From Ryuthela nishihirai (taxonomy: Eukaryota > Arthropoda > Arachnida > Araneae > Heptathelidae): a stretch of DNA of 64,000 nt. Location: assembly GCA_038380435.1 (NCBI GenBank), contig JAWZYU010000024.1:50988613-51052612 (forward strand), in the 5' to 3' direction. Below, in pieces: positions 11,340 through 22,094 of the stretch. The translations under genes were made by a program, and so were the position numbers. The notes below the pieces were generated by a model that saw only the letters and a list, made by a program, of their open reading frames with translations, was not told the DNA's origin and made no database searches. Every line of letters starts with the position of its first letter. Positions within the stretch are counted from its first letter, which is position 1.

Positions 11340-12090
11340 GCCGGGACACATACATAGAATTAAATACCCTAATCGAATTTCGTAGCCAACTCAAGCACCG
11401 CAATTTTAGGTCGAAACGTCCGCCTCACGACCAGTGCGCTATCGGTGGGCGCGTTATAGCCACCATGGGCGATGCAAATGCCAGTCTTCAGTTGCCATAA
11501 CGACCAACGGAATTAACAATGCCGTTGTAGTTCTCCTAATCTGCCTTTTAACAATGGACATTAGTGGTGTTTGGAGTTGGCCGGTTCGTCGGTTTGGCCC
11601 AGCGCAGTCTCTTACCACACGTGATAGCTCGGATAGTGACTGAAAGCTTCCCCGCAGAATCCTTCCGCGATAAATATTCAGTTAGTATTGGGCATCCCAG
11701 TTCACTACATGAATAACTGATTACAGGGTGACACTCTTGAACTACTGATCATGTGAACATCGTTTGAAGGATTGGCACTCGAGATGGTGGTGGATGTTAT
11801 GTCTCATTTAAAGCATCATTCATCGATGATGTTCAACAACCATTCATTTCATCACCAGATCCTCCCATAACTCATTAACAATCTCATATTCTATCTCAGA
11901 GCTGTTGGCAATGGCTACGTTGAAGATTCCATCGGTTTTTAATCATAAATAACCGGAGCTAACGTTAAAACTGTAGACTCCGAAAAGGTTAATATTTATA
12001 TGTAAAATGCAGGCTAGCTTTAAAGATCACTATTAAGTTAATTAAATATTTCTTTAATTTAAGCCAGTAGTAGGTTTATAAAATTACTAT
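11340..12090. other. Unassigned stretch
   Basis: Moderately GC-rich around 11390-11650, without a recognised gene or repeat. A 69-codon plus-strand frame at 11434-11643 has no familiar motif. Confidence 0.35.
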
Positions 12091-12092
12091 TA

Positions 12093-12262
12093 ATGGTTAA
12101 CTCTAACACAAAATTGTTGCACCAACTTTTTCTCATGCTCTCTCGAGAAGAAACTTTTTCATCAAACTCCTCCTCATTCTCTCTCGAGAAGAAGAAGAAA
12201 CTGTTGTATCAAACTCTTCCTCATGCTCTCTCGAACAGAAGAAGGAGAAGAAACTATTGCAT
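12093..12262. repeat. Three degenerate tandem units
   Basis: About three units of 50-65 bp, each with CTCATGCTCTCTCGA or CTCATTCTCTCTCGA, then GAAGAA and AAACT and CATCAAACTC. They explain the 99-codon low-complexity frame here. Confidence 0.55.
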
Positions 12263-12536
12263 CAGCACCATGGCTCGTTGTAACAGCAATTTACAACAAG
12301 ATTTCAGTGTCAACTCTGTCAAAACTTTTATCGAAACTACTTCGGTAAGCTTCGTCAAGAAGATCCAATTGATTCAAATCTGGTCATCATGAAACGTTTA
12401 GATTATTGCCATGAATATAAGCAGAAATATAAGAGTCTTAGGACTTTTCTTTTGTTGGACTGGACTCTTTTCCTATAACTTGCAGCTCGAATTTACGTCA
12501 CATACACTGAAAGGACAATTTATTTTACACGCCCAA

Positions 12537-13953
12537 CTAATAACGTGTGGGTCCACCTTTCGCCTTCACAATAGCAACAACACGTCGCGGCATGCATTCT
12601 ACCAGGTGTTGGAAACATTCGGGTGGTATTGAACCCATGATTCCAAGACAGCTGCCCTTAAAGCGACGAAAGCTGCTGGTGATGGGTTTCGGGCTCAGAT
12701 GCATCACTTCACTTCGTCCCACAGATGTTCAATAGGCTTCAAATCCCGAGAGCGAAAGGGCCGTTTGAGGGTTGTGAACTCAACGGAATGCTCTCCAACC
12801 AGTCTTTCACGAAACGGGAGCGATGAGAGAGGGTACTGTCTTGTTGAAAGAAGACATCCTGCTTTGGGAAATGGATAGCCATGAATGGGTGTAGATGGTC
12901 GGCGAGTACACCAACATAGCCTTGTGCAGTGATTGTAGTCTCAATAGGTACAAGGAGCCAAGAGGTGGGCCATGTAAACGTGTCCCAGATCATTGCACCG
13001 CCTCCGCCATCGTCTAACACCCCAACTTGACAGTTGGGGTTGATGGTCTCCTGTGATCTATGACACACACAATCTGCCTTCGGCATGTTCTAATTAGAAC
13101 TCAATTCGTTGGACAAAGCTACCAGTTTCCAGCATTTCACAGTCCATTGGCAATGTTCCTCTTCCCACTACAGTCTCATAGCCCAGTGATATGCTGTTAA
13201 CAAGGGTATTCGATGTGGGCATTGGCTGCCATGGCCCAGGTGTGTCATCGTATACTAAATGGGCTTTGGTGAAACCTTCATAGTTAACCTGTCATTGAAT
13301 GCAGACATTATCATCTGCACTGTTGAATTCCTTTCTGATGTTATGATACAGGAGAGACAGTTGGGTTGGGTTGTTTTACCTCTGAGCGGCAATTTTTTGC
13401 ACACCATGGGCTAAATGGCCAGGTCACATGGACCCCGAAGGCTCAGAGAAGGTTGGGGGAGGGGACCCACTGGAACAGCTGTTGGGAGACAGATGGTAGT
13501 CTCCCGTCAAGGCCATCCAGCGTGTTCTCTAACGTGCACAGGGTATGGCTCTCCCGCACACGGGGCCACGGCTTAACGTCCCATCCGACGGACGGCGGCC
13601 TTTCCAAGCCCATCGATGTCCCCTACTGACCGTGGGCAGGGCGGGGAATTTTGCGGAGATAAATCTCGACGCTGACCCAGCTGGGACTCGAACCTGGGAA
13701 CCACAGATTACGAGCCTGGCGCGCTACCGACTGAGCCCCCCCCCCCCCAGGAGACACAGAGTACCTCAAACATGAAAGATCTGGTTACGTCCACATATTT
13801 CCCAGCGGCTGCAGGTTTTTGCGGTTTTGATCTGTTTCTTGTACACACACATGCAAGGGTCGCATGCGGAAATCCCAGACGATCTACAATTGCAGATATG
13901 GAACATCCCATCTTCCTTACACCGATTATCTGCCCGCAAGATACTCGCCGCAT
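12537..13953 (-). pseudogene. Tc1-like transposase, broken
   Basis: The reading runs from high to low coordinates. 13953-13760 gives the paired-type DNA-binding region (G-x-I-I-G-V-R-K-M-G-C-S, then A-I-V-D-R-L-G). After the SINE-A come, around 13150-13110, W-T-V-K-C-W-K and S-N-E-L where the family has S-D-E-S, so the first catalytic Asp is replaced. 13086-12739 holds G-G-G-G-A-M-I-W, L-V-P-I-E, H-P-F-M and Q-Q-D with the second Asp. The third-Asp region is frameshifted. 12722-12537 has the C-terminus C-F-Q-H-L-V-E-C-M-P-R-R ending near G-G-P-T-R-Y. Several stops and a frameshift make it a pseudogene. Confidence 0.8.
13361..13748 (-). mobile_element. SINE-A, full length, nested in Tc1 element 1
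   Basis: The TSD is AGGAGAGACAG at 13350-13360 and AGGAGACACAG at 13749-13759, one mismatch. The head end has become a run of C (13736-13748). It inserted between the DNA-binding and catalytic parts of the transposase. Confidence 0.93.
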
Positions 13954-14567
13954 ATTACTCGCTCAAGTCGCCGTGTTTATTCATCACAACAGTCACAGGT
14001 TCCCTATAAAGCCTGCAGGAATCTGACTAATTTATAACCCACAAAGGATTTCGGAGGACCGCATTATTTTGGTGGAATAGGGCCAGTTTGTGGATGGGTG
14101 CAGTATATATAATAAATCGTGCTTTCGGTGTATATCACTCCTATAGCAAAACAAAAAAGATCGTGCTGTGTTCCTTATACACAAATCTGCTTGTGACATC
14201 ATTTTTAAATTTATTTATTGTTGTGGTAGCATCGCATATGCCAAATCTCGCCTTTTTCAGATGAAAGATGCCAAAACTCGAACTTCATTTAGGTCAGCTG
14301 TGATCTCTGATACACTATATGATCAAGAGTATCCAGACCTCGCTCATTTACAATCTCCCAGTAATAGGAAAGGAATTAATATCGTGTTGGTCCACCTTTT
14401 GATGCTATCACAGCCTCCACTCTGCGGGGGAAGGCTTTCCACTAGATTTTGCTACTTTGCTGCAGGAATTGCTTGTCATTATCCCACAAGAGATTAGTGT
14501 GGCTGGGCACTGATGTCGGGCGATTCGGCCTGGCTCGCCGTCGGCATTCCAATTCATCTTAAAGGTG

Positions 14568-15485
14568 TTAATTGGGGTTTATAACAGGGCTCTGTGTAGT
14601 CCAGTCAAATTCTTCCACACCCATCTCATCAAACCATTCCTGCATGGTCCCCGTTTTGTGGACACGTTGGTACATGTCATGTTGGTACAGGAAAAGGTCG
14701 TCACCGAACTGTTGACATAAAGTTGGAATCACAGAATTGTCGAAAATGTCATTATAAACTACGGCATTCAGAGTTCCATGCTCTGGACCATAGATTCCCA
14801 ACGGGGGCGATACCGCCCCCCAGTGGGGGCGCTGGAGCCTTCCATGGGGGCGGTAGCGGATCCAGAGGCAAATGGGGGGCGTTGAGGCAGTCAAGAGGGG
14901 CGGTCAAATAAATAAATTTAATGGAATTTTCTGTGACAACCTTTTTATCTCTTCTATTCTGTGGTGTCTTCCAAAAGGTTGGGAATCACTGCGGGGCCCA
15001 GCCTGAACCATGAAAAACAGCCTCACAGCATGATGACTCCTCCACCAAACTTCACAGTTCGTACAACACAGTCAGGTAGGTAGTTTTCAACTGGCATCTT
15101 CCGCACCCAAATTCGTCCGTCGGACTACCAGATAGTGAAGCGCGATTCATCACTCCAAAGAACGTGGTTCCACTGCTCAAGAGTCCACTTGCGCCATGCT
15201 TTACACCACTCCAACTGACACTTGTTGACAACTTGGCGTTGATCGTGTTGAGTTAGGTGTGTGCGGCTGCTTGGCCATGGAAATCCATTTCCTGCAGCTC
15301 GCGACGAACTGTTTCGAAGCATTTCTTCCAGAGGCATTTTGGAACTCGGTGGTGAGTGTTGCAACCGAGGACAGGCGATTTTGTTTCACCATCCGCTTCA
15401 GGCATCGACGGTCCCGCTCTGTCATTTTACGTGGCCTACTGTGTCGCGATTGTGCTGCTGTTGCTCTTAGGCGTTTCCACTTCAC
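14568..15485 (-). pseudogene. Tc1-like transposase 2, broken
   Basis: Pieces in family order on the minus strand. 15485-15201 is the second DNA-binding helix-turn-helix (L-K-R-M-V-K-Q-N-R-L-S-S-V-A-T-L-T-T-E-F). 15364-15125, in another frame, has L-E-W-C-K-A-W and the first catalytic Asp in W-S-D-E-S-R-F. After a stop, F-G-G-G follows near 15050. 14894-14568 continues A-V-V-Y-N-D-I, then Q-H-D (second Asp) and S-P-V-I-N-P, where S-P-D-L-N-P is expected, so the third Asp is now Val. Frameshifts, stops and the nested MITE confirm it is dead. The C-terminal region is not obvious. Confidence 0.85.
14797..14994. mobile_element. hAT-like MITE nested in Tc1 element 2
   Basis: The ends are ATAGATTCCCAAC and GTTGGGAATCACTG, mirror images typical of hAT non-autonomous elements (CAGTGATTCCCAACC class). 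The interior is rich in GGGGGCG and GCCCCC words. It splits the transposase between F-G-G-G and the N-A-V-V-Y-N-D region. An 8-bp TSD is not clean. Confidence 0.55.
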
Positions 15486-15593
15486 AATAACATTATTTAC
15501 AGTTGATCGGGCATCTGCAGCAGGGTCGAAATGTCCCGAACCGACTTGTTGCTAAGATGGCATCCTACGACCGTGTCATGTTGAAAGTCACTG

Positions 15594-15981
15594 GGTTGTT
15601 GGGTTGTTTTACCTCTGAGCGGCACTTTTTTGCACACCATGGGCTAAATGGCCAGGTCACATGGACCCCGAAGGCTCAGAGAAGGTTGGGGGAGGGGACC
15701 CACTGGAACAGCTGTTGGGAGACAGATGGTAGCCTCCCATCAAGGCCATCCAGCGTGTTCTTTAACGTGCACAGTGTATGGCTCTCCCGCACACGGAGCC
15801 ACGGCTTAACGTCCCATCCGACGGACGGCGGACTTACCAAGCCCATCGGTGTCCCTTACTGACCGTGGGCAGGGCGGGGAATTTTGCGGAGATAAATCTC
15901 AACGCTGACCCAGCTGGGACTCGAACCTGGGAACTACAGATTACGAGCCTGGCGCGCTACCGACTGAGCCACCCCCGCCCC
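15594..15981 (-). mobile_element. SINE-A, full length, TSD TGAAAGTCACTG
   Basis: Near-consensus unit with perfect 12-bp duplications at 15582-15593 and 15982-15993, nested in Tc1 element 2. Confidence 0.96.
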
Positions 15982-16145
15982 TGAAAGTCACTGAACTCGA
16001 CCGTAAGGCGCATTCTCCTGTTCGTGAGTGTCTATGAGGTTGCGAGGCCACGTGCGTCCTTTTAAACATGTTTGGGCCATGGCTGTAGCACATATGGACG
16101 AATTCACTACTTAGAAAGGGTGTCTGGATATTTTTTATCAGGTAG

Positions 16146-16473
16146 TAGAATAAATATATATTTTTTAAGGATTTCCTATTGGAAGAGAAGGCAGCCAATC
16201 AGCCTGCCAATTTTTCCTTACTGCTGTTTTTGTTATGTATCCTATTAGGGTTTCATAACAACTAAGTTATGACTTGCTGACATCATAACTGTTGTACTGC
16301 CTTCTGTTATAGTAGGTGTTGAATCAATGTCCGGATGCCATCATCAGTGATGCTTTTTACTGGGATCCTAAAAACTCTGCTTAGTAAATAAAAATATATT
16401 GTTCATATTTATTCATGACATAATGTTCAGTTACAATTGAGGAAATTACGACGTTGCACGGGCATCGTGTTAG
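16146..16473. other. Possible 3' UTR and downstream flank of the exon at 16474
   Basis: On the minus strand AATAAA (complement at 16408-16413) follows the stop codon by about 60 bp. 16299-16322 (CCTTCTGTTATAGTAGGTGTTG) recurs at 23051-23075 as a 20-odd-bp shared word of unknown origin. Confidence 0.4.
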
Positions 16474-16523
16474 TTACGCAGCCTCAGTCTTCTCCGCTTC
16501 CTTTCCTGCTTTACCATTGAAGC
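16474..16523 (-). CDS. Candidate terminal exon of an unrecognised host gene
   Basis: On the minus strand CTTGTATGTTTAG precedes an open segment that enters in the middle of a codon, reads F-N-G-K-A-G-K-E-A-E-K-T-E-A-A and ends at TAA. An AATAAA lies about 60 bp after the stop. A short Lys/Glu/Ala-rich C-terminus in a last exon is common in muscle and chaperone proteins, but I cannot name the gene. Its upstream exons should lie at higher coordinates and I did not find them. Acceptor, stop and polyadenylation signal are seen; the exon call is inference. Confidence 0.45.
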
Positions 16524-16529
16524 CTAAAC

Positions 16530-17680
16530 ATACAAGAGAGAGTGATTTAAACAGAACGCCCTAATATGTAAATTCGCATTTATCGAACTTCGCACATCCC
16601 TAGCAAAACGTGTAAAAAAGTTTTCTCTACTTTGAAGCAGTAAACTCTAAAGAGCTACATTATGGTGTATATTTTTTCACTACCTTTTCTCAACTTTCCA
16701 TCCATCCTTTCGACAAAGTTTCTCCTCATTTCATAACCGTCGATAGATTTCATCGATCCATTTCCTCTTCTATTTGTACAGCGGAAGCGCGCTTCAACTC
16801 CGATACATTGTAGGCTTAATTATCAGTCCACCAAGGTAAACACTGCTTGAGAGATATTCATCGGAAGCTTCGATCATCTGGCAAACCGCTGCTTGCTTAA
16901 AGGAGTTACGTAGCATATTAGTCTAAAGCAGATAATCCAGTTTGCTGGAAAGTAGGAATGAGCTAGGAAGGGAGAATAACTGGAAAAGGTGAGAGGGTAA
17001 AGAGATAGTGGAAGAGGAAGGGAAAGATCATGGGAAGAATTTCATCGTTTTCAATTTGTATTAAGTTAATTAGATTAATTGTTTATATTTTCTCCAGATC
17101 AATCATGCTGAATTCATTGCCAATGGGCTCTTTTTTTCATCCAATGATCTATAGTTTTATTATGACCAGAGATAATTATTTGTAATATATTCTTAAAATA
17201 AAGTACTGGTAGTTTGAAAAAGGTTAATAAAAATAACAATAGTAATGATAGCATATTTCAATAAATAAAATAAATGTAGAATATTATCTTGTATATTATT
17301 AGGTTATAAGAAATTAATTAGTCAAAGCAAAGTTGCAGAAAAATATTGGATAATTGTTAAGGAAACATGACGCTTCTCCTCAAAAGTTAATGAAGATGGT
17401 GTTGAGTCTAACGATGGAGATGATGTTATAAATAAACTGATCTGTGGATGTTAGAGATATAGATTACGGCGTATGTGGAAAGAGTTGCGGGTAAAATAAG
17501 AATAACAAATAAAACACAAGTGATAACAACTTCGAAAGTGAAGAAGAAACTTTTTTAGATCACAGAGATCCTATTAGGATATGAAAAAGATTTTTTTTTT
17601 CAAATTCAAATTTATTTTTCAATAAGTATTATCTATAATTATTTTACATAAAAAATCCCACTAAGCCGAATCTTATCAGC
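16530..17680. other. AT-rich stretch, possibly intronic
   Basis: No recognised repeat or coding signal. If the exon at 16474-16523 is real, this would be intron sequence of that minus-strand gene. Confidence 0.3.
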
Positions 17681-17687
17681 TGGAATG

Positions 17688-18083
17688 GGTTGGGTTGTTT
17701 TACCTCTGAGCGGCACTTTTTTGCACACCATGGGCTAAATGGCCAGGTCACATGGACCCCGAAGGCTCAGAGAAGGTTGGGGGAGGGGACCCACTGGAAC
17801 AGCTGTTGGGAGACAGATGGTAGCCTCCCGTCAAGGCCATCCAGCGTGTTCTTTAACGTGCACAGGGTATGGCTCTCCCGCACACGGGGCCCAGTAGGGG
17901 ACACGGCTTAACGTCCCATCCGACGGACAGCGGCCTTTCCAAGCCCATCGGTGTCCCCTACTGATCGTGGGCAGGGCGGGGAATTTTGCGGAGATAAATC
18001 TCAACGCTGACCCAGCTGGGACTCGAAACTGGGAACTACAGATTATGAGCCTGGCGCGCTACCGACTGAGCCACCACCGCCCC
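17688..18083 (-). mobile_element. SINE-A, full length, TSD ATCAGCTGGAATG, with inserted 13-mer
   Basis: Perfect 13-bp TSD at 17675-17687 and 18084-18096. Between CACACGGGGCC and CACGGCTTAACG it carries an extra CAGTAGGGGACA-type segment (about 17891-17902). This is the inverted form of TGTCCCCTACTG present about 60 bp further on in the same copy. Confidence 0.95.
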
Positions 18084-18213
18084 ATCAGCTGGAATGTTTT
18101 GCCATAGTGCGCAAAAAGGTAAGTGAATATAAAAAAAAAGACAAAACACTGATCCCGAATCCGTGTTAAACAAGATAACAGAAAACAGACCGAACCTGGA
18201 TGCCGAAGTCGTA

Positions 18214-18426
18214 CAGTCGCTCAAAAAAGTATCCGAACACTATGGTTGATTGCAAAATTCAGAAAAAATATCTGGCATTGATTTTTTTAGAAATTAGTGA
18301 CCTGGCAACCTTCGTGTCACGTGACACGAAGGTTGCCAGATCACTAATTTCTAAAAAATCAATGCCAGATATTTTTTCTGAATTTTGCAATCAACCATAG
18401 TGTTCGGATACTTTTTTGAGCGACTG
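18214..18426. mobile_element. Palindromic Tc1/mariner MITE
   Basis: A 213-bp element flanked by TA on both sides. The two 106-bp arms are complementary except for one substitution and a one-base T-run difference. They start CAGTCGCTCAAAAAAGTATC and meet at GTGTCACGTGACAC. The outer sequence resembles mariner ends. It has no coding capacity. A decayed relative lies at 23775-23943. Confidence 0.92.
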
Positions 18427-18682
18427 TACACAATAATGAACACGTGTTTTGTGTTTTTAGATTTGAATATTTGCTCCTCTATATTATATATATATCGATT
18501 GCTTGTGACGTTTCATTTGTGTTGATCATTGTGTTTTGTGTTGATCATTGTTGCTATCAATCAACTTATTAATAGGTTTGTTAATTGTCATAATTGTCTG
18601 TTAATTAATAACAACTATTATTTTTATTTTTCAATTTTCAATTTTTTTCTTAAATTTACTTTTTGCATTGTTAATATAATAT

Positions 18683-19349
18683 TGTTATGAATTAAACGGG
18701 TGAAATCTGAGAGTGAGTTCTAAAGTATTTTTACCAAACCAAAGTATGAATGAAGTAATTTATTTCAAAGGTAAAACATTGTGCAAATAAAACAATCCTA
18801 TCTAAACACAAGCATTTCTCTTCCTCTTAGTATAAAGTCAAACCATAAAAAGAAAGATTTACAATGCTTAACTAATTTTCAATGTTTCAATGTGCTGTCG
18901 ATATTCACCTCCAATGACAAAATATAACCTATTACCTTATAACATTCAACAAACAAACCAATTTATACTGAATATCATTTGTGATACATGACTACCTTAA
19001 CCATACTTTATACCTTATAGATGCGAAACATCTAACATTGACCTCCTCTGATGGAGGACCCGAAAAACAAACTTACTGTTGATTCCCTTTCACCACCAGA
19101 ACCAGGCTTCATCTTGAATCAAATAAGAGCAGACTTCTTACGTAGCATCACACAACACCAATTTAACATATTATATCCTTCTTTCTTTTACTACTCCACT
19201 ACACCTTTCGTCTTTCCTGCACAATTCTTATTATTCAAAACGTTTCTCGGTTCTAATCAGTTGATAACGTATTGTCACGCTGAAGCATACGTGATTGTTC
19301 ATGACACATCTACCATAAGTCCATTGTAGCACGTTCATCTGTCGTAACA
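18683..19349. mobile_element. Solo LTR, family copy 1
   Basis: Bounded by TGTTATGA and TCGTAACA with a 4-bp duplication ATAT on each side (18679-18682, 19350-19353). About 667 bp, with no internal retrotransposon region next to it. The reverse complement of both ends matches 53355-54269. The 92-codon frame inside (19051-19329) is unrecognised and probably incidental. TG...CA ends and a 4-bp TSD fit a Gypsy-type LTR; the class is not settled. Confidence 0.8.
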
Positions 19350-19359
19350 ATATGTACTA

Positions 19360-20520
19360 TAACAACCAAGTCAAACTTTTGCTTTCGGTTTGTTTATGTA
19401 CTAATAAAATTTATTTTGGAATTTCTAATGATAATGAACGTGAACCTGAACCGAAATAAATCTCGTATTCGCTTCAAAGGAAAAGTGAATAAAGGTCTGT
19501 TTTAGATTGACTAAATATTTATTAAGTATGGATTCTGTTGGTTGGACATTTCCTAAGTCACATGAACCGTGATTACATTATAGATGATGATAAGAAATTT
19601 AACTATGAATGTGATAAAGACAATAATGATACGAATGATAATGATAGTACAAATTGAGACGATGAAGTTCAAATCGCCGCTATTTTGATCGACATGATGA
19701 TGATAATGACGAAAATGATGATGAGAATGACGATAAAGATGACGACGACAATGATTAGGAGGAGTCTGAAGATTGATAATATAAATGATATCTTTTATTT
19801 TCAACCTTCTCCAGGTCATCACCACAGTGAGCAAGTGTTTCATTGCTGTCATCATCACCCCCCATCTTCATTATCCTCAGATATAATTACGGCTAGTGTT
19901 TATTCTTTACTAACACTAAATTATTACCGCAACAAATTTGTTTATACAACAACAACGACCCAGTTTAATCATCACATAACACCAAATTGCGTTGGAACAA
20001 GTGTTAAAATCAAACTCCACCTTTGTCGACGTGTCACAACTATAAATCAGAACCTCACACACCAGCACACCCACCCAACGTCAGCTACAACACAAAACAA
20101 CAACACCATAAAACATTTGGACGCTGAAAGCGAGAGGGGGGGGGGGGAAGATAAATACCAATCTCGTAACATTGAAATATTCGCAACTAGAAACTTCTAC
20201 TCCATTTTGACGCAGTATCCAGGCATTTATCTGCTCATCTATCTATCGTCTGTATCAGGAGACGTACCTTACAGACATCCTTTCCCAGTTGTTACTGGCG
20301 AGGAAGACTTCCAAGGAACAAAACGCTCGTTACAATGTCATTTACATATTACCGTCAGTTACAAAGGACGTCCCACGAAGGCACGTAGGAAGCTAAAACA
20401 GTAATTATTTAATAATGACAGTCAGATAATTAGAGCCGACGCTTGTGGCGCCTTTCCGCGCCTTGCCACGTGTGCGACGCGAGTCGCTTCCTCGTTTCTC
20501 TGGCGAATGTGGCGTGCACA
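19360..20520. other. GAT-rich low-complexity DNA and unassigned sequence
   Basis: 19570-19760 is rich in GATGAT and ATAATGAT triplets and produces methionine-rich and histidine-rich frames on both strands. The 239-codon frame at 19685-20404 begins in it, is low complexity and contains a G run (20142). I do not treat it as a gene. 20430-20520 is CpG-richer. Confidence 0.4.
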
Positions 20521-21480
20521 TTCACAAGGGTGATCGGATCAATAGGCATTTGTACTCTTCTCTTTTATCCTTGCTCTGGTAACGGGAAGACGACGTAACG
20601 AATGGAATGAAGGTCGACCTGGTTAATCTCTCTCTGATTGACCTGTTTCCCCTTTTGGTTGTCTGGAATGGAGGCTGAAATCGCCAGTAGAAAGAGAGAC
20701 AAGAAGGAGAAAGAGATTGATGACTTCTGAACGGAGAACTGCCATTTTGAATTTGTGTTCGTTGATTGAGCGGAATTAATTCGAGATGTTCCTCAAGAGA
20801 GTATATCTTCAAGACTCTTACGACGTATGTGTGCGGTTACGGGAGTTATGCATGACTTTATTGGACGCTTCCATAATTGCTTAACAAATGCCAAAGAAGT
20901 AGGCTCTTATTTTTCGAAACTTGGTCACTGACATTTATGATTAATAATGGGATTGTAGATGGTGAAAGAGAAAAGAGTTCAAGCATGAATCCAAAATGCT
21001 GTAGTTAATCATCACGGACAGGGCTTTATATTCCAAATATATTTTTTAACGTTCGCTGACAATGAATTCCTTAGCCAAATTTCAACGAAACTAGGACAGA
21101 ATATCAATTTCAGAGATTTTTTTCCTTTCGATCAATTAACCTAGTGGTTCAAAAACCTTCACCGACCTTGACCCTTTGAGTCCTTCAGTGTTCTTGCGAC
21201 CTCTGACAACATTTTGAAGTTTTCTCATGACCCTTCACGGCCCCCTTTAAGTGTGGGGCTTCACAAATGCTGCTGTGAATGCATGACTTCATTATGGTGT
21301 ATGATGTGTAGAAAACTGAAATCTCGGAAATCCGTTGAAATGTCGCCTAGATATTTTGAAGACTTTTCAAATTACTTCTTACGAGTTTTGAGTCTGAAAA
21401 TTATACTTTACGTATCAGAGCATTATATAATGAGCTGTTCAGCTTACATAAAATGTGAGTCTAGATTTAACAACAAAAAA
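20521..21480. other. Unassigned stretch
   Basis: Mixed-composition sequence without repeats that I recognise. A minus-strand frame at 20522-20812 and a plus frame at 21214-21534 show no known motif. Confidence 0.3.
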
Positions 21481-21481
21481 T

Positions 21482-21586
21482 TACCCTCTCAAACAGCTGC
21501 TTGCTATAGAAGTCTGACAACAACCTCGCAATAGAGTATGGCTTATAGATCTGTGAAAAATGCGAAATCTCAACAGAAAGACATAC
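21482..21586 (-). mobile_element. SINE-B, 3' half, diverged
   Basis: AACAGCTGCTTGCTATAGAAG followed by TCTGACAACAACCTC corresponds to the end of SINE-B in inverse. CTCAACAGAAAGAC is its CTGAGG..TTGTTTT region. The tRNA head is missing. Confidence 0.6.
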
Positions 21587-22094
21587 GCACTGAGATAATT
21601 CAGTTGGTAGGTGTAGGTTCGTATTCTGCAGTTCCCAGGATCGAATCCCACATGAGCAAATGCTAAGATTTTTATCCGCCAAACTCTCAATGTTTCCTCG
21701 ATCAGTAGGGGACACCGATGGGCTTGGAAAGGCCGCCGTCCGTCGGATGGGACGTTAAGCCGTGGTCCGTGTGCGGGAGAGCCATACCCTGTGCACGTTA
21801 AAGAACACGCTGGATTCGATTAGTAAAAGAACACGCTTGAGTTCGATGAACACGCTGGATTTCGTTAAAGAACACGCTGGATTCGATTAGTTAAAGAACA
21901 CGCTGAATTTCGATGGTAGCCTCCCAATCAAGGCTGGATGGCCTTGACGGGTGGCTACCATCTGTCTCCCAACAGCTGTTCCAGTGGGTCCCCTCCCCCC
22001 AACCTTCTCTGAGCCTTCAGGGTCCATGTGACCTGGCCATTTAGCCCATGGTGTGCAAAAAAGTGCCGCTCAGAGGTAAAACAACCCAACCCAG
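21587..22094 (+). mobile_element. SINE-A with internal tandem expansion
   Basis: The head is diverged (B box GGATCGAATCC). The 3' half is near consensus and ends AAAACAACCCAACCC. At 21799-21916 the body segment TTAAAGAACACGCTGGATTC is repeated about four to five times with CGATTAGT-type joints. It is followed by an inverted piece (GGTAGCCTCCCAATCAAGGC opposite GCCTTGACGGGTGGCTACC). Confidence 0.85.

Larger units (their letters stand above)
12505..14130 (-). mobile_element. Tc1-like DNA transposon 1, with nested SINE-A
   Basis: Terminal inverted repeats are visible: CACTGAAAGGACAATTTAT at the left and, inverted, CACCGAAAGCACGATTTAT at the right, each bordered by TA, the Tc1/mariner target. 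Without the SINE-A (13361-13748) the element is about 1.24 kb, normal for the family. The transposase inside is broken, so it cannot move by itself. Confidence 0.8.
14313..16145 (-). mobile_element. Tc1-like DNA transposon 2, with nested MITE and SINE-A
   Basis: The left end is TA then CACTATATGATCAAGAGTATC followed by CAGACC. The right end, inverted, is CTACCTGATAAAAAATATC followed by CAGACACC. This resembles the widespread Tc1 ends that begin CACTATATG. Two later insertions, a hAT-like MITE at about 14797-14994 and SINE-A at 15594-15981, lie inside. It starts only about 180 bp after element 1. Confidence 0.75.

Noticed and set aside
19685..20404. 239-codon frame, the longest in the window
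   Set aside because: It opens inside GATGAT repeats, is rich in Met, Thr and His, crosses a G run and shows no domain; chance openness in biased DNA explains it.
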